A DNA stretch of 64,000 bases from positions 2,046,001 through 2,110,000 of the forward strand of contig NC_063270.1 in NCBI RefSeq assembly GCF_910591885.1. The letters are read 5' to 3'. The notes below the pieces were generated by a model. It did no database searches. It saw nothing but the letters and a program-made list of their open reading frames with translations, and was not told where the DNA came from. Source of the DNA: Bombus terrestris (taxonomy: Eukaryota; Arthropoda; Insecta; Hymenoptera; Apidae). The translations under genes and the position numbers were made by a program. Below, in pieces: positions 11,699 to 26,600 of this stretch (position 1 is its first letter; every line of letters starts with the position of its first letter).

Positions 11699-14600
11699 AT
11701 GTCTGCAGACTCTCCAAGGCGTGGTGTGCATAAAGGAGTACAAGTTGTATCACCTCAGCCAATAGTTGATCGTTCAATTATAGATAGTGTTGCAGGAATA
11801 ATTAATGATATTGTTCCACAGGTTGGTACATTAAAATATTCTGTTGATGATCTTCTATTAAGATATATATTACATTGTTTAAATATAGGCTTATACTGGC
11901 ACACCAAATTCTGAGAACAAAGAGTCTATATCATGGGCAAGGTTTGAGTATGCAGACATTAATGATCCTACCCTGTATCCAGACTACAATGAAGGCTCTA
12001 ATACACCACCTTTATTATTGGTACTTGGCTATACAACTGGAGTTCAGGTTTGATCTTGTTCACTTGTCCTTTAAGTATTTACATTACTTGTGCAAAAGAT
12101 TGCGTGTTAAAATAATTTTTTGCAATGTCTTTGGTGTTTTTTAAAAGTTATATGCAATTTAGACAGTCTTAAAGTAGGAAATATCCTTCAAAGAACATAT
12201 ATGAATATGTATCAATTGAAATATGATTTAAGTTAAGTGTACATATTAGATACTGAGCATGAAGGGTCTTTATAGATTTATCAAGTTTCTAATTATAGAA
12301 CACTGTTCTTGTGTAGTAGTTTTAAAACTGTGTCTGTGTTTATGAATGACTTGAATCTTATTTTATTTAGGAGGCATAATATGTAAACAAGCACATTCAT
12401 TATCAAAATAACAAGGTACATGTAGTTTGCAGAGATAATAATATGATATTTGAAGTTTGATGATATAAAAGAATTCATATATTTAAGTTGAGCATTTATG
12501 CTTTAAACTTTGTTTAGAAAACTCATAATTATTATAGAATATAATGTTGTATCTTATATTATAATGTTTTTTTAAAAGTGATATTGTAAAGTCAAAGTAA
12601 CAAATATTATTTAATATAGGTATGGTTAATAGCAGCAACTGGAGAAGGAACTGAAGTGTTATCATGGCGACAAGGTGTTGTTCGTACTCTGAGAATTTTA
12701 CCAAATCCAAAGACTGATGATGAACATGTTGATTTGTTTGAATTGAAACGGCCAATGGTAGCAATATGTGATTCAGCTGGACCTGGACCACAATTTTGCA
12801 ACATTAGTTTCATTTCATTAAAAACTGGGGAACAAGCTAAAAGCATAAAATTTAAAAATCCTGTTTGTGACATTTTGGTAAATAAACGATCCATAGTAGT
12901 AACATTTTTAGAAAAGATCGCGGTATTCGATGCTCGAACATTGGAAGATGTATTAACAGTTACTACTTGCTATGCCAGTCCTGGTCCAAATCCAAATCCT
13001 GTTACTTTAGGCACAAGATGGCTTGCTTACAGGTAAAAATACCCACGATTATAAAATCTTAGCAGTTATTTAAAGTAAATTACGTTTTGTTATAATAGAA
13101 AATATTTTTAGCGAAAAAAAGTTACTACCAGCAAAAAGAAGTAGCGGTGGTTGCGAAAGTGAAGGAGTTCAAAGTTATACAGCAACTGTTCTATATGCGG
13201 CAAAATCTTTAGGAAAAGGATTGCGTGGTTTAGGAGAAACAGTTGCATCCAGTTTAACTGGCAATTCAGTATCACCAGTAGTCATTAATAATACCAGCAG
13301 TGATGTAACTCAACCAGGAGTGATTACGATATTAGATCTCCAAGCAGCAAAAGAGGAGAAAGAATTAGACGATGCGAATATAGAGACTGTCGTTGCTCAT
13401 TTTACTGCCCATAGTGATGCAATCGTTGCTATGACTTTTGATTTAAGTGGTGCATTGCTAATGACCGCTGACAAAAGGGGGCATGATTTTCATGTATTTA
13501 GAATTCAGCCACATCCAGGTGGCCCCACTTTGGCAGCAGTACATCATTTGTATATTCTACATCGTGGAGATACTACTGCGAAAGTGCAGGTACATATCTC
13601 TTTAAATCAAATTTTAATGTCTGTGCTTTTAAGACTTTATGTATTTTAAAGATTCGTGTTTTATTATAATAGGATATGGCTTTTTCGAGTGATACTCGAT
13701 GGGCTGCGATATCAACTGTGCGGGGCACTACTCATGTGTTTCCTGTTGCACCATATGGTGGACCAGTAGGAATACGAACTCATTCCACACCTCATGTTGT
13801 AAATAGACTTTCAAGATTTCATAGAAGTGCAGGTTTAATGGACGACGGCACCAGATCTCATTCTCCCGTATCTCATACAGAGTTGCCTTTATCAGTGTAT
13901 CCATATTCTAACCCAAGACTCCCTCCGTACCCTCATCCAACTGTACTACATCCTCTGGCACAGATACGACAACCATCTTCATTAAATCACATAAACAGTC
14001 AAGTTCAACAAAGGTAATTATTAATTATCTACGGAATTTACTATTATTGGGTAAATTTATTTATCGTATATTATATAGCAGGCCACAGCAACGACAACGA
14101 CTGCACTCGGACGATAGTGGAACATTACCATTAAAAATATGTGCTTGTTTTGCACCTCCGAGAGCTTGGATGTATGCGCAAAGGGAATCTACTGCAAAAG
14201 TTATGAAGAGAGCAGTTGATTCTTTGTTTATTATGGCATGTCACGGAAATATGATACAATATGATTTAGAACCCAAACCAGCTGCAGGTGAATAAAATAT
14301 TAATTTAAGTCAGGATTAATGTCAATATATATTTATTATAATATATAAGTACTATTTAATGACACATTTTAGGTATACCAAAAGAAAAAGTATGTGACGA
14401 TACGATGATAGAATTAGAGGTCGAAGCCAAAGGTCAATGGCCTCTTCTGAGATCTCCGAATTCTTTAGAGATTGTACCACCTTTGCCAACGTCTAGCCCT
14501 TTACTAAATGTCAATATTATACCAAAAGACATTCAAGATGGCGATTTAGCGGAGGATCGTTGGTTAAGTCAAGTAGAAATTGTAACACACGCTGGTCCAC

Positions 14601-17600
14601 ATAGGCGACTTTGGATGGGACCTCAGTTTGTTTTTAAAACCTATAATGCAACTAGTGGGTCAGTTTTCTAGAGATGTAACATATGTAACATTGTTTTTAA
14701 GATTATAACATCATTACAATAAAATTTTATTAATGTAGAGCTACTGTGAATCTTGTCGAAGCAGAGGCTATTGAAATTGGAGTAACCGGTGGATCTCGTC
14801 CTGCGAGATCAAATCCAGTCAATATGCCGCATGCTGCATCCAGATCATTGGTACCTGTGGTCATTGATGGATCAGGAAGTAAGTTTATATTATTTATTAA
14901 ATATTATATTAGCATATTTATTTTTGTTGTTAAGATTAAATTTGTATTCAATTCATTTAATATTTGTACTGCACGTTCATGTGGATTCCTTTTATTGTTT
15001 AGGCAGTTATGAGCAGTCTCCAAGATTTATGGAAGCGTATGGTGATCCCTTAGATAGTGAAAATGCTGGTGTTGGCAGTGGTGAAAATCAATTGAGGGAA
15101 GATTTGGCCGAAGCTATGCTAGAGACATCGATCGCACCACACCGTGCTCCAGGTAAGTAATCATTACATGGAACTTGTGATGCTTTGTTTTGAAGTAGAA
15201 GATCACGAATCCTGATATATCCCAATTGCCGATATTTCGTAAAATTTCCATACATTGTTTTGATTAGTAAGAAGAACGAAAGCATTTTATATGATTTGGA
15301 TATTTGGAAACTTATATTTCTGAGTGCCTCAAATACGCGATTTTAATAGATTCTTGAATTTACGGTTCTTGCAATCGTGAAGATCTTCCTGCTAAATGCA
15401 GTAAAGTTAATTCCAACGCGACTAAATTAATTTTATCTGTTTAAACGATCATCACTGATTTCAATTACGTCTTGATGGGAAAAATTGTAAAACGCAAAAT
15501 ATAGATCACGTTTTACTTTATTCTAGAAACTTGTAATTTGAATTTGTGGGAGTATTTGATAATTTTTCCAAGCACGTATTTTTAAATATTGATACGATAC
15601 TCGTGCTTTCTGCATTTGGTGACGGATGATTGTTAGATTGTAAGTTTGTGTGGATACAGAACTGGCCAGAGGCAGGTATCTCCGTTTCCCCCCCCTCCCC
15701 TTTATCGATACTACATCTAATCACTAACAACGATACATTTTATCAACGTCTACCCTTTAAGTCGAGGTAAACAGTTGCGAATAGCTGCGGGCAGTTACAG
15801 TTACTAATCCTATAAGAATCTTTTCCTGAACACGAAAGAAATTACATAGGTTGAAAGCAACTGTTCTAACTTGTTCTCTTTATAATGTATCATTTGATCT
15901 CGACACGTATATTGTGACGTGAAGTTTGTGTTTTTGTGGTGTGCAGTGTGACGACTCGGATCGAGTATATATATCAGCTTTACATTAGAAGTCAAGATTA
16001 ATTACTCTTTTATTTTCTCTCTTTCTCTCTTTATCTTTCACGTACCCCGTTCTCGTAACTCTGTATTTCCTCATGATGCAACATTTGAATTAGTATTCGA
16101 TGATGTCACTTAAAATCTCTCTCCATTGCCGAACCGTATCGAGAACAGTAATACCTTATTATATCTCAGGCGATGCATCTCATAAAAAAGGCCAAACAGA
16201 AAAACAAACAAGGGAGATATTGTGACTCGATATTGATACCTGCCAACGGCTTTTTCTGTTACTAGGGAGGCGATCGGTATTTGAGAGGGTGGGTCAACCG
16301 GTAACTAAAGTCGTCAACCCTCTGGGCACCGTGATTACTGTATCGGCCGATGAGGAGGACATTAACTCCAGTCAGGAGTTCGATTTCGCGGAGGAGAGCC
16401 ACGTGCCGGAACCACCTAGGAGCGTGTGCGCCGAAGAAGGTCCGGCTTCTCTCGGCGATTTCGAGCCGGAGAGTCAAACTCTGCGCGATCTCACCGAGAT
16501 CTGCGCGGAAATGCGCTCAGCTGGCGAGCCTGCGATCGACAGCGTGCCGGATGAGAACATCTATGAGGTAAAGGAGAGAAAAGCGTTGTGCGTCGAGATC
16601 GCTTCCATTACGAACCCTGGGAACTCTACTATCGATTTCGAGAAAGAAGAAGCCTTCCGCGATGTACCGACCAGCTTGAGTTTGTGCGTAGAACAGGGTG
16701 AAATCCCCAGCAGTCCTATGACCCAGGCAAAGGAAGCTGCTTGGTGCAGGAAAATTGATAAAAGGGAAGACAGAGGGGCTCACGAGAGGAACGTATCCGA
16801 GGCACAGTACGTAGTCAACTATGATGAGGATAATGTAGTTTTGATGGAAAATAAGGTAGCTCATGAAAAAAAGAATACGTCGGTGCATTGTAAAACTGAG
16901 AGTAAAAAAATTTGCGAGTTTGAAAAGGTTGCGAAGAAGTCGGAGAAGATCGGGTCCTCTGCATGCTCTAGTAAACGAACCGGGACTAAGAAGTATATTC
17001 TAAAAGAACACGGAGATAGTATCATTATTGAAGACATTACTTGCGACGATTCTAGTAATAATTGCAGCCAGAAGGAAGGATGCGAAAAAAGCGTGATCGA
17101 AGATACGGACAGTAAAAATTCTGAAAGTAAAAGCAGAGAGTATTCGAAAGAAACTGTAATTGGGAAATGTAAAAACAAATCAAAGTCTTCCACGGCTCAA
17201 AATTACAAAGAAAAAGTTGAATTTCTTGTGGAAAGCAAAAGTTCGATGAAGCAGGTAGAGCCGATCATAGAAATGGATGTTGTGATCGAAGAAACCGGTA
17301 AGAAGGAAGATTTCAAGCCGACTATAAGTGCGGATGTATTAACTAAAGAAACCGATAAATATAAATCATCGACATCGGACTCGGATTTCAGTTCCAGTGA
17401 ATATCACATCGTCGATACACCTTGTTGCAATAAACATGGTGCTTCGATTCAGTCCGACGAAGACATTGAACATATCCAAAGCTGCGAGATCGCTCAATTA
17501 CAGCAGGCTGAATGCATCGACAGCGATAAATGCGTGGACGTGATAAGTTGCGCAGGTTCTTCGCCTGTTATGCAGAGAAAGAACAGCAAGAATACGATAT

Positions 17601-20600
17601 CTGATGACGATATAGAGTACATACATGCTTCTGAACTAGTAGAAACGTCTGACAAAATTTGCAAAGATGATCCGAAGTTTGAAATTAGTAAAGCTAGCGA
17701 TATTGAATCGACCACGACAAGGAGTAAACCTTCATCGTCTGACGACGATATGGAACACATACACCATTCGGACGTCTATGATGTACCATCTGAAAGAGCT
17801 AAGGATGCGTGTGAAAGAAGTACGAAGGGATCTCAGGAGATTACAGCAGAATCAGCGTTGGCATCTAAGAATGCCAAGAAGACAAAGGATATCGTGGTGA
17901 TCGAAAGCGACACATCGGATGCTGATGTGACTGTAATCTTTAAACCGGTTGATAGTTGGAAGAATAAGAGTACAGAGAGAAAAGAGGAATTGGAAGAATC
18001 TGATAACGCGAAAGATATCCCGACTACTGAAAATGTTAGTCCACTAAGAAAAGCTAAGGTTCGTTCTGCTAAAACATCTCCTTCAAACGTCGCATCCAAA
18101 CGATCGCAAGCAGGAATCGAGATAATCGACATCGACGCGATGCAGAAAGCTGAGATGAAAGTACTAATCGATACTACATCCGTTTCTGAATGTAAGATCC
18201 TCGCTGGACCCGAGGTCTGTGGGACTCGTATGAAGAGGTATCGGAAAAGTAAGAAAGCCACCAACGAAAGCAACGTACAAATTTCCGAAGCTTCCATCGA
18301 GCCTGTAAAACCTGTCGAAGATGTTTCGAAGGAATCAAGCTCGCAAGAGCCGTTGCCTGAATTTTCCTGGAGCGCTGTAGTAAAGAAGAAAAGTGGTTCT
18401 CCCGTGGCTGAGTCAGAAACGCGAGGAGAAGATAAAGTCGAGGATGATAAGTTGAAAACTGAATCGTTCAATCCTATCGAAGTCTCGTCGTGCACGCCTA
18501 TCTTGGAGAAAATAGAGTCTTTGAAGAAGAAGATACACGAATCTTCGTTGAGAAAGAATTTAGACAAAAAGAGTTCGAGTTCTCAGATGGTAGACAAAGT
18601 TCGAGAGGGTAACTTGGAATTATATCCTGAAGAGGAAATTTCCTGGAGCTCTATCGTCAAGAAGAAAAATACTTTCTCTGCCGAGAATGAGACAAAGAAG
18701 GAATCTAACCTCGATCCAATAGCGGAAGACGCGAGTAATGAAGAAAGGAATATTTGTCGAAAAGAGGAATCTTTGACTGATCCATCCTTAACGATGGCGA
18801 ATCAATTGAAAGAAGCTGATAAGGAAACAATCGTGGAAGAATCATCTGTACATGCAACAGAAGGCTCTGGGAGTTCCATCGTTAAAAAAAAACCTGTTTC
18901 CACCACAGAAAGCGAATCTACGAGAAAGAAAATTGGTGAACAGAAAATTCACAAAAAGCTGGATCTACCGACCAATTTGTCGGAAACTAAAAATGAGCAC
19001 GAGACAAACTCATCTGCAAGTGAAAGCATCTCATCCGAGAAAGTTTCCAAATTAGAAGCTGTAAGCCAGATCGATGAAAAAGTTCCAAACGATTCAAACA
19101 AGTGGAATGTCGGTGGACCGTTGGTAGGTGCAACGTTTACGAAAGAAGATTCCTCGGAACCTGAAAGAGATACCGAGCCAGAGAAGAGGAGCGATTCGGA
19201 GCAGGAGATCGTGCCTGAACGTTCGACTTCTTCGGACGAATTGAACCCAAACGTGGTGCTCACAAACGTCGAAGGAGAGTATTCGGGTTGTGAGACGGCT
19301 GAAAGGAGCGCGACGAATACCTCGGTTTGCGCCACGTCCAAGAAAGGCAATAGGTCGAAGAAAAAAAAACGCAGATGAGTAGAGGATTGCATGGATGTAC
19401 CTAGGGCCAGCCTTGCCCTTTACATACTCCTGATGCAAGTAACTGGGATTGATTAGCAGGAGTATAAACCGGGAACAATTCGCGTTTCCGATTTTCATTC
19501 TAATCAAGTTAGCATGCTCGTTTTATCGAAGAACAATTATCTTAGGAAGCACGTGTTATATAATCACATTTCACGAGTGGAGCAAGCTGTAGCTCCCTTT
19601 TCATGGAACGACAAGCGTCTGGCATCTTGTCAGATTTGGTATTTTTGAAAATATTTTCTAAAAAAAAAAAGAGGAATTATCGAACAAATAGAAATAGCAG
19701 TAGTATATATATGTTGATTTAGTAACCGCGTTAGAAAAGAATCAACATGAAAGAACGTTCTAGAGGCACTCGATGAAATTTCCTATGATAATAACAAGGG
19801 CAAGGCTGTAATCATTGGATTTACGTCCATTAATATTCGAGTTGAATTTGTGGAACAAATAAACAATTGGAAACAATACACACACACACGTGAGCGCGCG
19901 CGCGCGCGCGCACGCACACACATACACATACACGATACACACTTAACACTCAGCCAACCGCGCGCGCCGCAGCGAGCTATACGTTTTCACCGCGTTCGGA
20001 TAAGCCAATCTATACGCTGTCCATCGCGCATTTTTCCAAATATCAAGGACTAATATTCACTACTTAAAAAACAAAAAAGTCCAAAAGTTATTTAAATCGT
20101 TAATTATATTTCGCGATAACGATTTTATTTATTTCACATATTGTTTATACAAAATATTGAATTAAAAGTATATATTAAAAGTATAAAAAAATATAGGTAA
20201 AATTAAAAACATTGAAGATAACACGAGTTGAGGGTGAAATTAAAAATTTATAATGCATTTTAATATTTTGTTGCAGTTTGGTATCGTTTGATTGTAACTT
20301 TATTTATTTATAATTGATAGTGTAACTTGTTAATTAATTTTAATACCACTAAATTGGTGTATTTTATTATTTACCGTACTTTATAAAGTAGAAAAAGTGG
20401 CGCAATTAATTGGAAACAATTCCAGGTAAACAATAACTGATAATAACAAAAAAAAAAAAAAAAAAGGAAGAAAACACGTTGCTAAAGTCAAAAAGGAAGA
20501 TCTCTCCGTTCGATCACGCAACGATGTTCTTCACAGAGGGGAGATCTCCCTATTCGGTTGGTTAAGTGTTAAAATAAGAAAAAAAAAAAACTTCTATATA

Positions 20601-23600
20601 CAAAGTATATCATATGGGACCTACTTCAAGAGTGGGCAGAAGGCATAAAAACAACGAGAAAGGTTCGTATCAACGTATGTTTTATCTGACCTTGTTTCAA
20701 ATTTATAGCCATTTTTCGTTTTAAATCCATAACTGCCTGTCTTCATAGAAGATGGTCCATACTCAATGGCCATCCTCGATCTGTATTATTCGACGTACAC
20801 GTGGAATTTTTGAAAAATTGCGAAATTCTTTGACACGACGAAGATAGTCATTTCATTGAACAGTTGTGGATTATTGAAATGTTAGTAGCTATAAGTTCGA
20901 AAGAAAGCCAGATCGGACTCATGTTCATATGTGAACTTTTTTCATTGTTTTTGTGCCCCCTGTTCACTCCTGCAGTGGGTTCCACATATTGTGATGCACC
21001 CTGTATATATAAATATATATATATATACGTACACATAGATATCTAAAGGAAAATCAAAACGAGAAAAAAAGAGAAAAAAAAATGAAACACATATAGCGAT
21101 TTCTGTTCCGACTGCCTTACATCGACGTCGAGTCGAACGAGAATGCGTTGTACGTTGTCCGTGTGGTGCATACGAGAAGTGTTCTAGCTTTTTATTACGG
21201 TCGAGGAAATTCAGATGAAACGGACGAATCGATTCGTAGCCATTCACCGATAATTTAAGCACTTTAAATACTTCTTTAATACGGCGACTGCCTTGCGTTT
21301 CGATTAGTACTATTAAAGGATTTTCACGTTATTAGTTCCAAGAATCTTTATTTATAAATGATATGAAACTTTCTGGAGAAAGAGAATAGAGAAGATCAAA
21401 ATTTTACTACTTTTTATTGGCAATATAATGAACAAATTTCTTTAATCTGATATAGTTTTTACGTAATAAGTACGTGCAGCCCTAACGCAAAGAATGTACA
21501 GTAGTATTTTTATGAATATATTATGTGCGATATACGAAACTTTTTAAAATTTCACTATCATTGTAGTGACACCAGTATCGTGATTGCATTTGCAACATTT
21601 GAAAACCAAATCAATCCAAAGCTATATATAAAAGTAACAAGACATTTATTACAAACATAACACTTAGTAAAAAATTACTATGCAGTATGAATCATGGTTT
21701 TAAACATACATTTAGTACTAAAGATATTCTCACTAATTATTGCGTCTTGTTAATGACCGTAATAATCGTGTCTCATTGCAATGTTAATAAAATTTCAAAA
21801 TGTTTTTTTATAAAACATACAATATATTCACAAAAAAGTTTCCATAAGTGTTCAAATATTATTGCGAGCTACTGTAGTTACAAGGACGGAAAAGTGGAAA
21901 TTCTCATTCTAAAATTGAATTTTAAAATTGAATTTAATTGCATTCATACGATAATGAATATAAATTCATTATCATCGGTGTATTGCGTATAAAAATTGGT
22001 TAAACGTTGTCATTTCCTATTTTGCTATCAAAAATCTATTATTTAGGAAAAATAAAGAGGAAAAGAGAAAAAGAAAAAAAAAAGATATTGAGAACTAATA
22101 GCACGAGCAAGATTGTATACATATGAGTGGTTTAGAAGAAGCCGCATTGATCAACTCTGTAAGTTGAAAAATATAGAAAAGTGATATTATAAATACTGTT
22201 TCTTAGATTTGCCTTAAAGTTTACTATTATTTGTGTCATCTTCTTGTGATAAATGAATTTAAGAATTGAACATTAATCATGAATTTATGTAGTGAAATTA
22301 TATAAATTAACAAAAAGTGGAATTCGATCAGTGTGGCTTTTCACAGATTCGTTATAATACACGTTTCGGTTTAGCACTAAGCTACTCGCATTCGCCTGCA
22401 TACAAAAATGTGTCCGATCGAGATCGTCGCGCTCGTCTCTATTTTTTATATCCGCCGTCGAGACATGCTTTCCATGAAAGCCATCCGTAATATATTTTTA
22501 CGGATCCAGAGGAAATTTGTTCGAACCGATTAATCGCGTTTAACGAATGAAAACTTCCCTCTGGCTGTTCCAAGTTCTCCGGGAATTTTGACGATTTGTT
22601 TATGCAACAGCCCTGTATATTGCTAAGTGAGATATCAATTTCTAATATAGTAAAAGATCGAGTTTCGCTAAGTGGTGTTCAGACTTGGATAAAATTAGCT
22701 GAAAAATCGTTGTTCTTCGTTTTTGTCGATTATTATATCGACCGTCGTATATCCGTAGGAGGAAATGGTCTTTGGTTGATATTCGTGGAAACTTTTTTTT
22801 CTCAATGAAAAAAATTCGTTGATAACGCTTAGTTTAGAAACGGTATCGGTAGAATGAAACGTATAAAATAAGTGTTATATATAGTATACCAAAATTGTAT
22901 TACATTGCGTTATACATATATGCGTATCTACGTATAAAAATTCGACTATTTTGCAAAAAAAATTTGCTTTTCAATCCAAAGGATTTTAATTGATTTGTGA
23001 TACAAATCGTGCGAAACAAGCGAACATTCACTGCATATTTTATTGTAAAGATCATCGATGGTATAAATTCATAATTCATATAATGATTGGATGTTTGTCG
23101 TGTAATATCGATGTGCGTAAAGTACGAGCGTAATAATTCTTGCATCGTATACGAACAAGAGTTTGTTGTGTAATATGGATGTGCGTAAAGTACGAGAGTA
23201 ATAATTCTTGCGTTGTATACCAGCAAGGGTTTGTCATGTAATATCGATGTGCGTAAAGTACGAGCGTAATAATTCTTGCATTGTATACGAGCAAGAGTTT
23301 GAAAACGGAAACGGGATTCTGTATGTATGTCATATCGATTTAGAATCTCGGTTCCAGTATGCTAGATAATCTTTTCATTTGTCGTACCTGGTTACGTACG
23401 CACGTTCTTAGTTATCTTCAAAAGCTTTCGAATTTATAATATTTAATATCTTAATAGTTTCCGTTCACTAAGGACGCAACAGATAAATTCATCCCATTGA
23501 TTCAATTCTCGAGATTACTACGTTTATCGTGTGGTAGATATCAGTGGCTTCAGAAACTTTTTGAAATTGTAAATATTCGAGGTTCTTGCTACAATCTCTC

Positions 23601-26600
23601 GCCTCGATATGTTTTCGATACAATTTCTGCGTAGGTGTTAGATCACACGAACGACAAAATAGCATATATATATTTTTGACACGTTTCATCACAGATAACT
23701 ACCCTCTTTAAACCCGTAACCGCGAATTAGGTGTTGCTAGGTAACTTTGGAAAAAAAGGAGAAAGAATTCCTGAAGAGCCAAAGATGGGTTGTAATCGAT
23801 TAGTTGCATAAGCGGAAACGTTAGTAGTGTGGGGACTATAGTTCTATTTTCAGCACTTTAATAATCCAAATGACATGCAATTTCGCGAATAATACACCTT
23901 ATGCCGCAGAATTGTTCGTTTAGTTTCACGGAGAAGATGTTAGTATCGCGGATCCTTAGTGAAAATAGGTATCTTAGAACAATTTTAACAAATACACAAT
24001 AGCACTGTACAGTTGTATTACGCGAATCGAGAAATGTCGTTATTATTTCTACGTTCTATTTAATACTTTCACGGAGAAGAGGTTCTCATTTCATATAAGG
24101 TATTTCGTAGTTGATGGTATAATCGGCAAAGGGTTGATTCTACGCGAAGAAGGGACTTTGTTTCCGAGAAAATCGACTTAAAATATTTGCCTGGTATATC
24201 TGAGTTAACCTTCGCTTGATTTTTATCTATGGAGCAATATTAAATTCATTGTGTATTCCGAAGAAATTAAAGGTATCATACAATCAAAATATATGATTGT
24301 TTTAGAGTTGGAGCAAAATTTTAGTTTATCTTCTTGGCTTATTTTTTTCATGCAGAATTACCGCTTTCTGATTGTACCAACGATCAAAGAAAATCGGGAA
24401 GTCTTTGACCAAGATCTTCGACTCTATTACTTAGTTCAATTCTTTTCTGTACGTTTTCCTGTTTTTTTTTTTTCTACAAGTAAACATGTTTTATTTATAT
24501 GTTTTCTTTGAAGGGGCTTGGCCAAAATCTCTGATATCTCTTCTTTCTTCCTTCCTTTTGTGTTCTTTTGCCTTTTGTTGAACATTTTGATCACCGATCG
24601 GTTGAAACCACTCTCGTGTTTAATAGAGAATCATGTGTCGAGCAACAAATCGATTGTTCGTTTATATAGATATAAATACATATAAATATATATATATATA
24701 TATATATAACTTCTAACTCGTTAGAGTTTGTTGCTAGTACAAATGGAAAACGATGAGATCTTTTCGGTGGAACGAACAAGGTCTCTTTTCGAGGATTTAG
24801 CCGTGAGATTTAGTACAAAGCTTCTAATCATCACTTTCGTCCTCGTAAATGCTGTGATTATGTTTCGTGATTCACTGTATCTATTCGCTGCTACGTCGAG
24901 GGAAACGATATTTCATCATATTATCCCCTGTTCTTTTTTTTTTCATAAAGAAACAACGAACAAAAATGTCGAAAAGTAGGTGCAATGATTTTAACGATGA
25001 TATCGTTCTTCAAGTTTATTTTTATTAGAATTTCAACGACGATTTCTTTAATTCCTTTACTGAAGCAAGAAGTTTTCTTCACGAGTGTAGTATGTAAAAA
25101 TGATGGTATGTATTTATTAATTCGAGTTGGGGCAATCATTAGCAGTAACTTACTTATAGTAATTATTTATCACGTGTACGCTATTCTTGGCGCGATGAGT
25201 TGTTTTTGTTAACATTTTTCTTGCTTCTTTTATATTTGTTCGAATTCATGTGGTCAACATTTACAAAAGGATTAACCTTGGTGTGTAACTCTAACTGAAA
25301 GTTACAAGAGACAGCAATATTAATCTATTTATAGCTCTTTATTTCTGGACGCTGTAACTCAAACAACATTTACATTCAAGGGCACAATAATATTGACGTT
25401 CCCTTTTCTTTTTGCTTCACTAAATTCTATTTCCTTCGTAGCGGCGGTGTTCAGGTAACGGGTATACAAAAGAAAGATGTAGAGTTTTCCTAGAAGTGAG
25501 AATTACTTCAACATATATTACTTTTTACTGTCTGTTTTTTATTCATTTATATTACTAAATGCAGTAATTATAGACATATAATAAAATCGCGAGTTTCTTC
25601 TAAATCTATGATCTTCACTTACAAAATCATAACGTTGACTGCCAATAACAAACATGGTATTAAAAAAAAATAAAAATTAGTTTTTAACAAGCGATTTGTA
25701 CTAATCAGCATTGATACATTATACTACTCTTTGTTTCTGATATTCTTGACTCATATTCATATATTAATTTAAAAGTCAATCATACTTATCATGAAAGTGT
25801 TAATGTTTTGTTATATGTATAGCGTTTGAGGTCTTTGTTAAAGTATAATCTTTTGAGTGTTATATTTTGTTATTACATCAATATTTAATCAAGTAATAAT
25901 GCTCTTTGAATATAGAGATGTAGTCATACAAATTTTGATATTTCTTGATGTGAGCAGGTTTCCTTCATTTAATTTATGTGATGTTTTTTGTTACATTTTT
26001 AACTTTTTATGCTAACAATCATTTTTGTGGATTAATCTTGTGGATATGTGCATCCTAGTATTTTCTTCATAATCAATATATTTATAAAATTATCGCGATT
26101 CTATAGAAATATAATGTATAAAAAAATATTAATCTTATAATGAAGTATTAAATACCAGAATATAAATATTACATCTGCCATAGGTATATATAATTATAAA
26201 AAATTAATTCTATTATTCTGTGAATAATATAAAAATAAATAACCTTGGCTGATATTAGGAAGAATTTTGTCTTTAGACGCGTTTTATGTGTTCAATATAA
26301 ATTACTCAATGAATATATAATATAATTTACTAACTTGGTGATAGATTTTTATTGTATATCGAAGGTAGAATATTTTTCGTTTTATTTGTTTTCATGTTTA
26401 TCGAAGAAGATATCTGTAGTTTGAATGTTTCGTTTTGCATTTCTTTATAGCGACTAATACAGTAAACGTAGCTGGTTGCTAGTTATGAAATAACTAATAT
26501 TAAAATTTATTTTTCAATCAAAAGTCAACCTAATATCTATTAGGAATATTTTAGTAATATATAAATTCATGCGACGCACGTGATAATATTTCAAAAGTTG

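Noticed and set aside
17833..18567. 244-codon minus-strand open frame inside the large BCAS3-intron exon
   Set aside because: It lies wholly antisense to the longer plus-strand frame. Its Ser/Phe-rich composition is the expected complement of Glu/Lys-rich codons, so it is a shadow.
20985..21045. Sequence caccctgtatatataa as a possible transposon end
   Set aside because: Similar words occur at mariner-type termini, but I found no matching inverted partner nearby.
23076..23333. Minus-strand frame with repeated NARIITLVLYAH-like segments
   Set aside because: It is a translation of the 68-bp tandem repeat. The unit is not a multiple of three, so the peptide repeats only by frame shifts, and there is no splice or start context.
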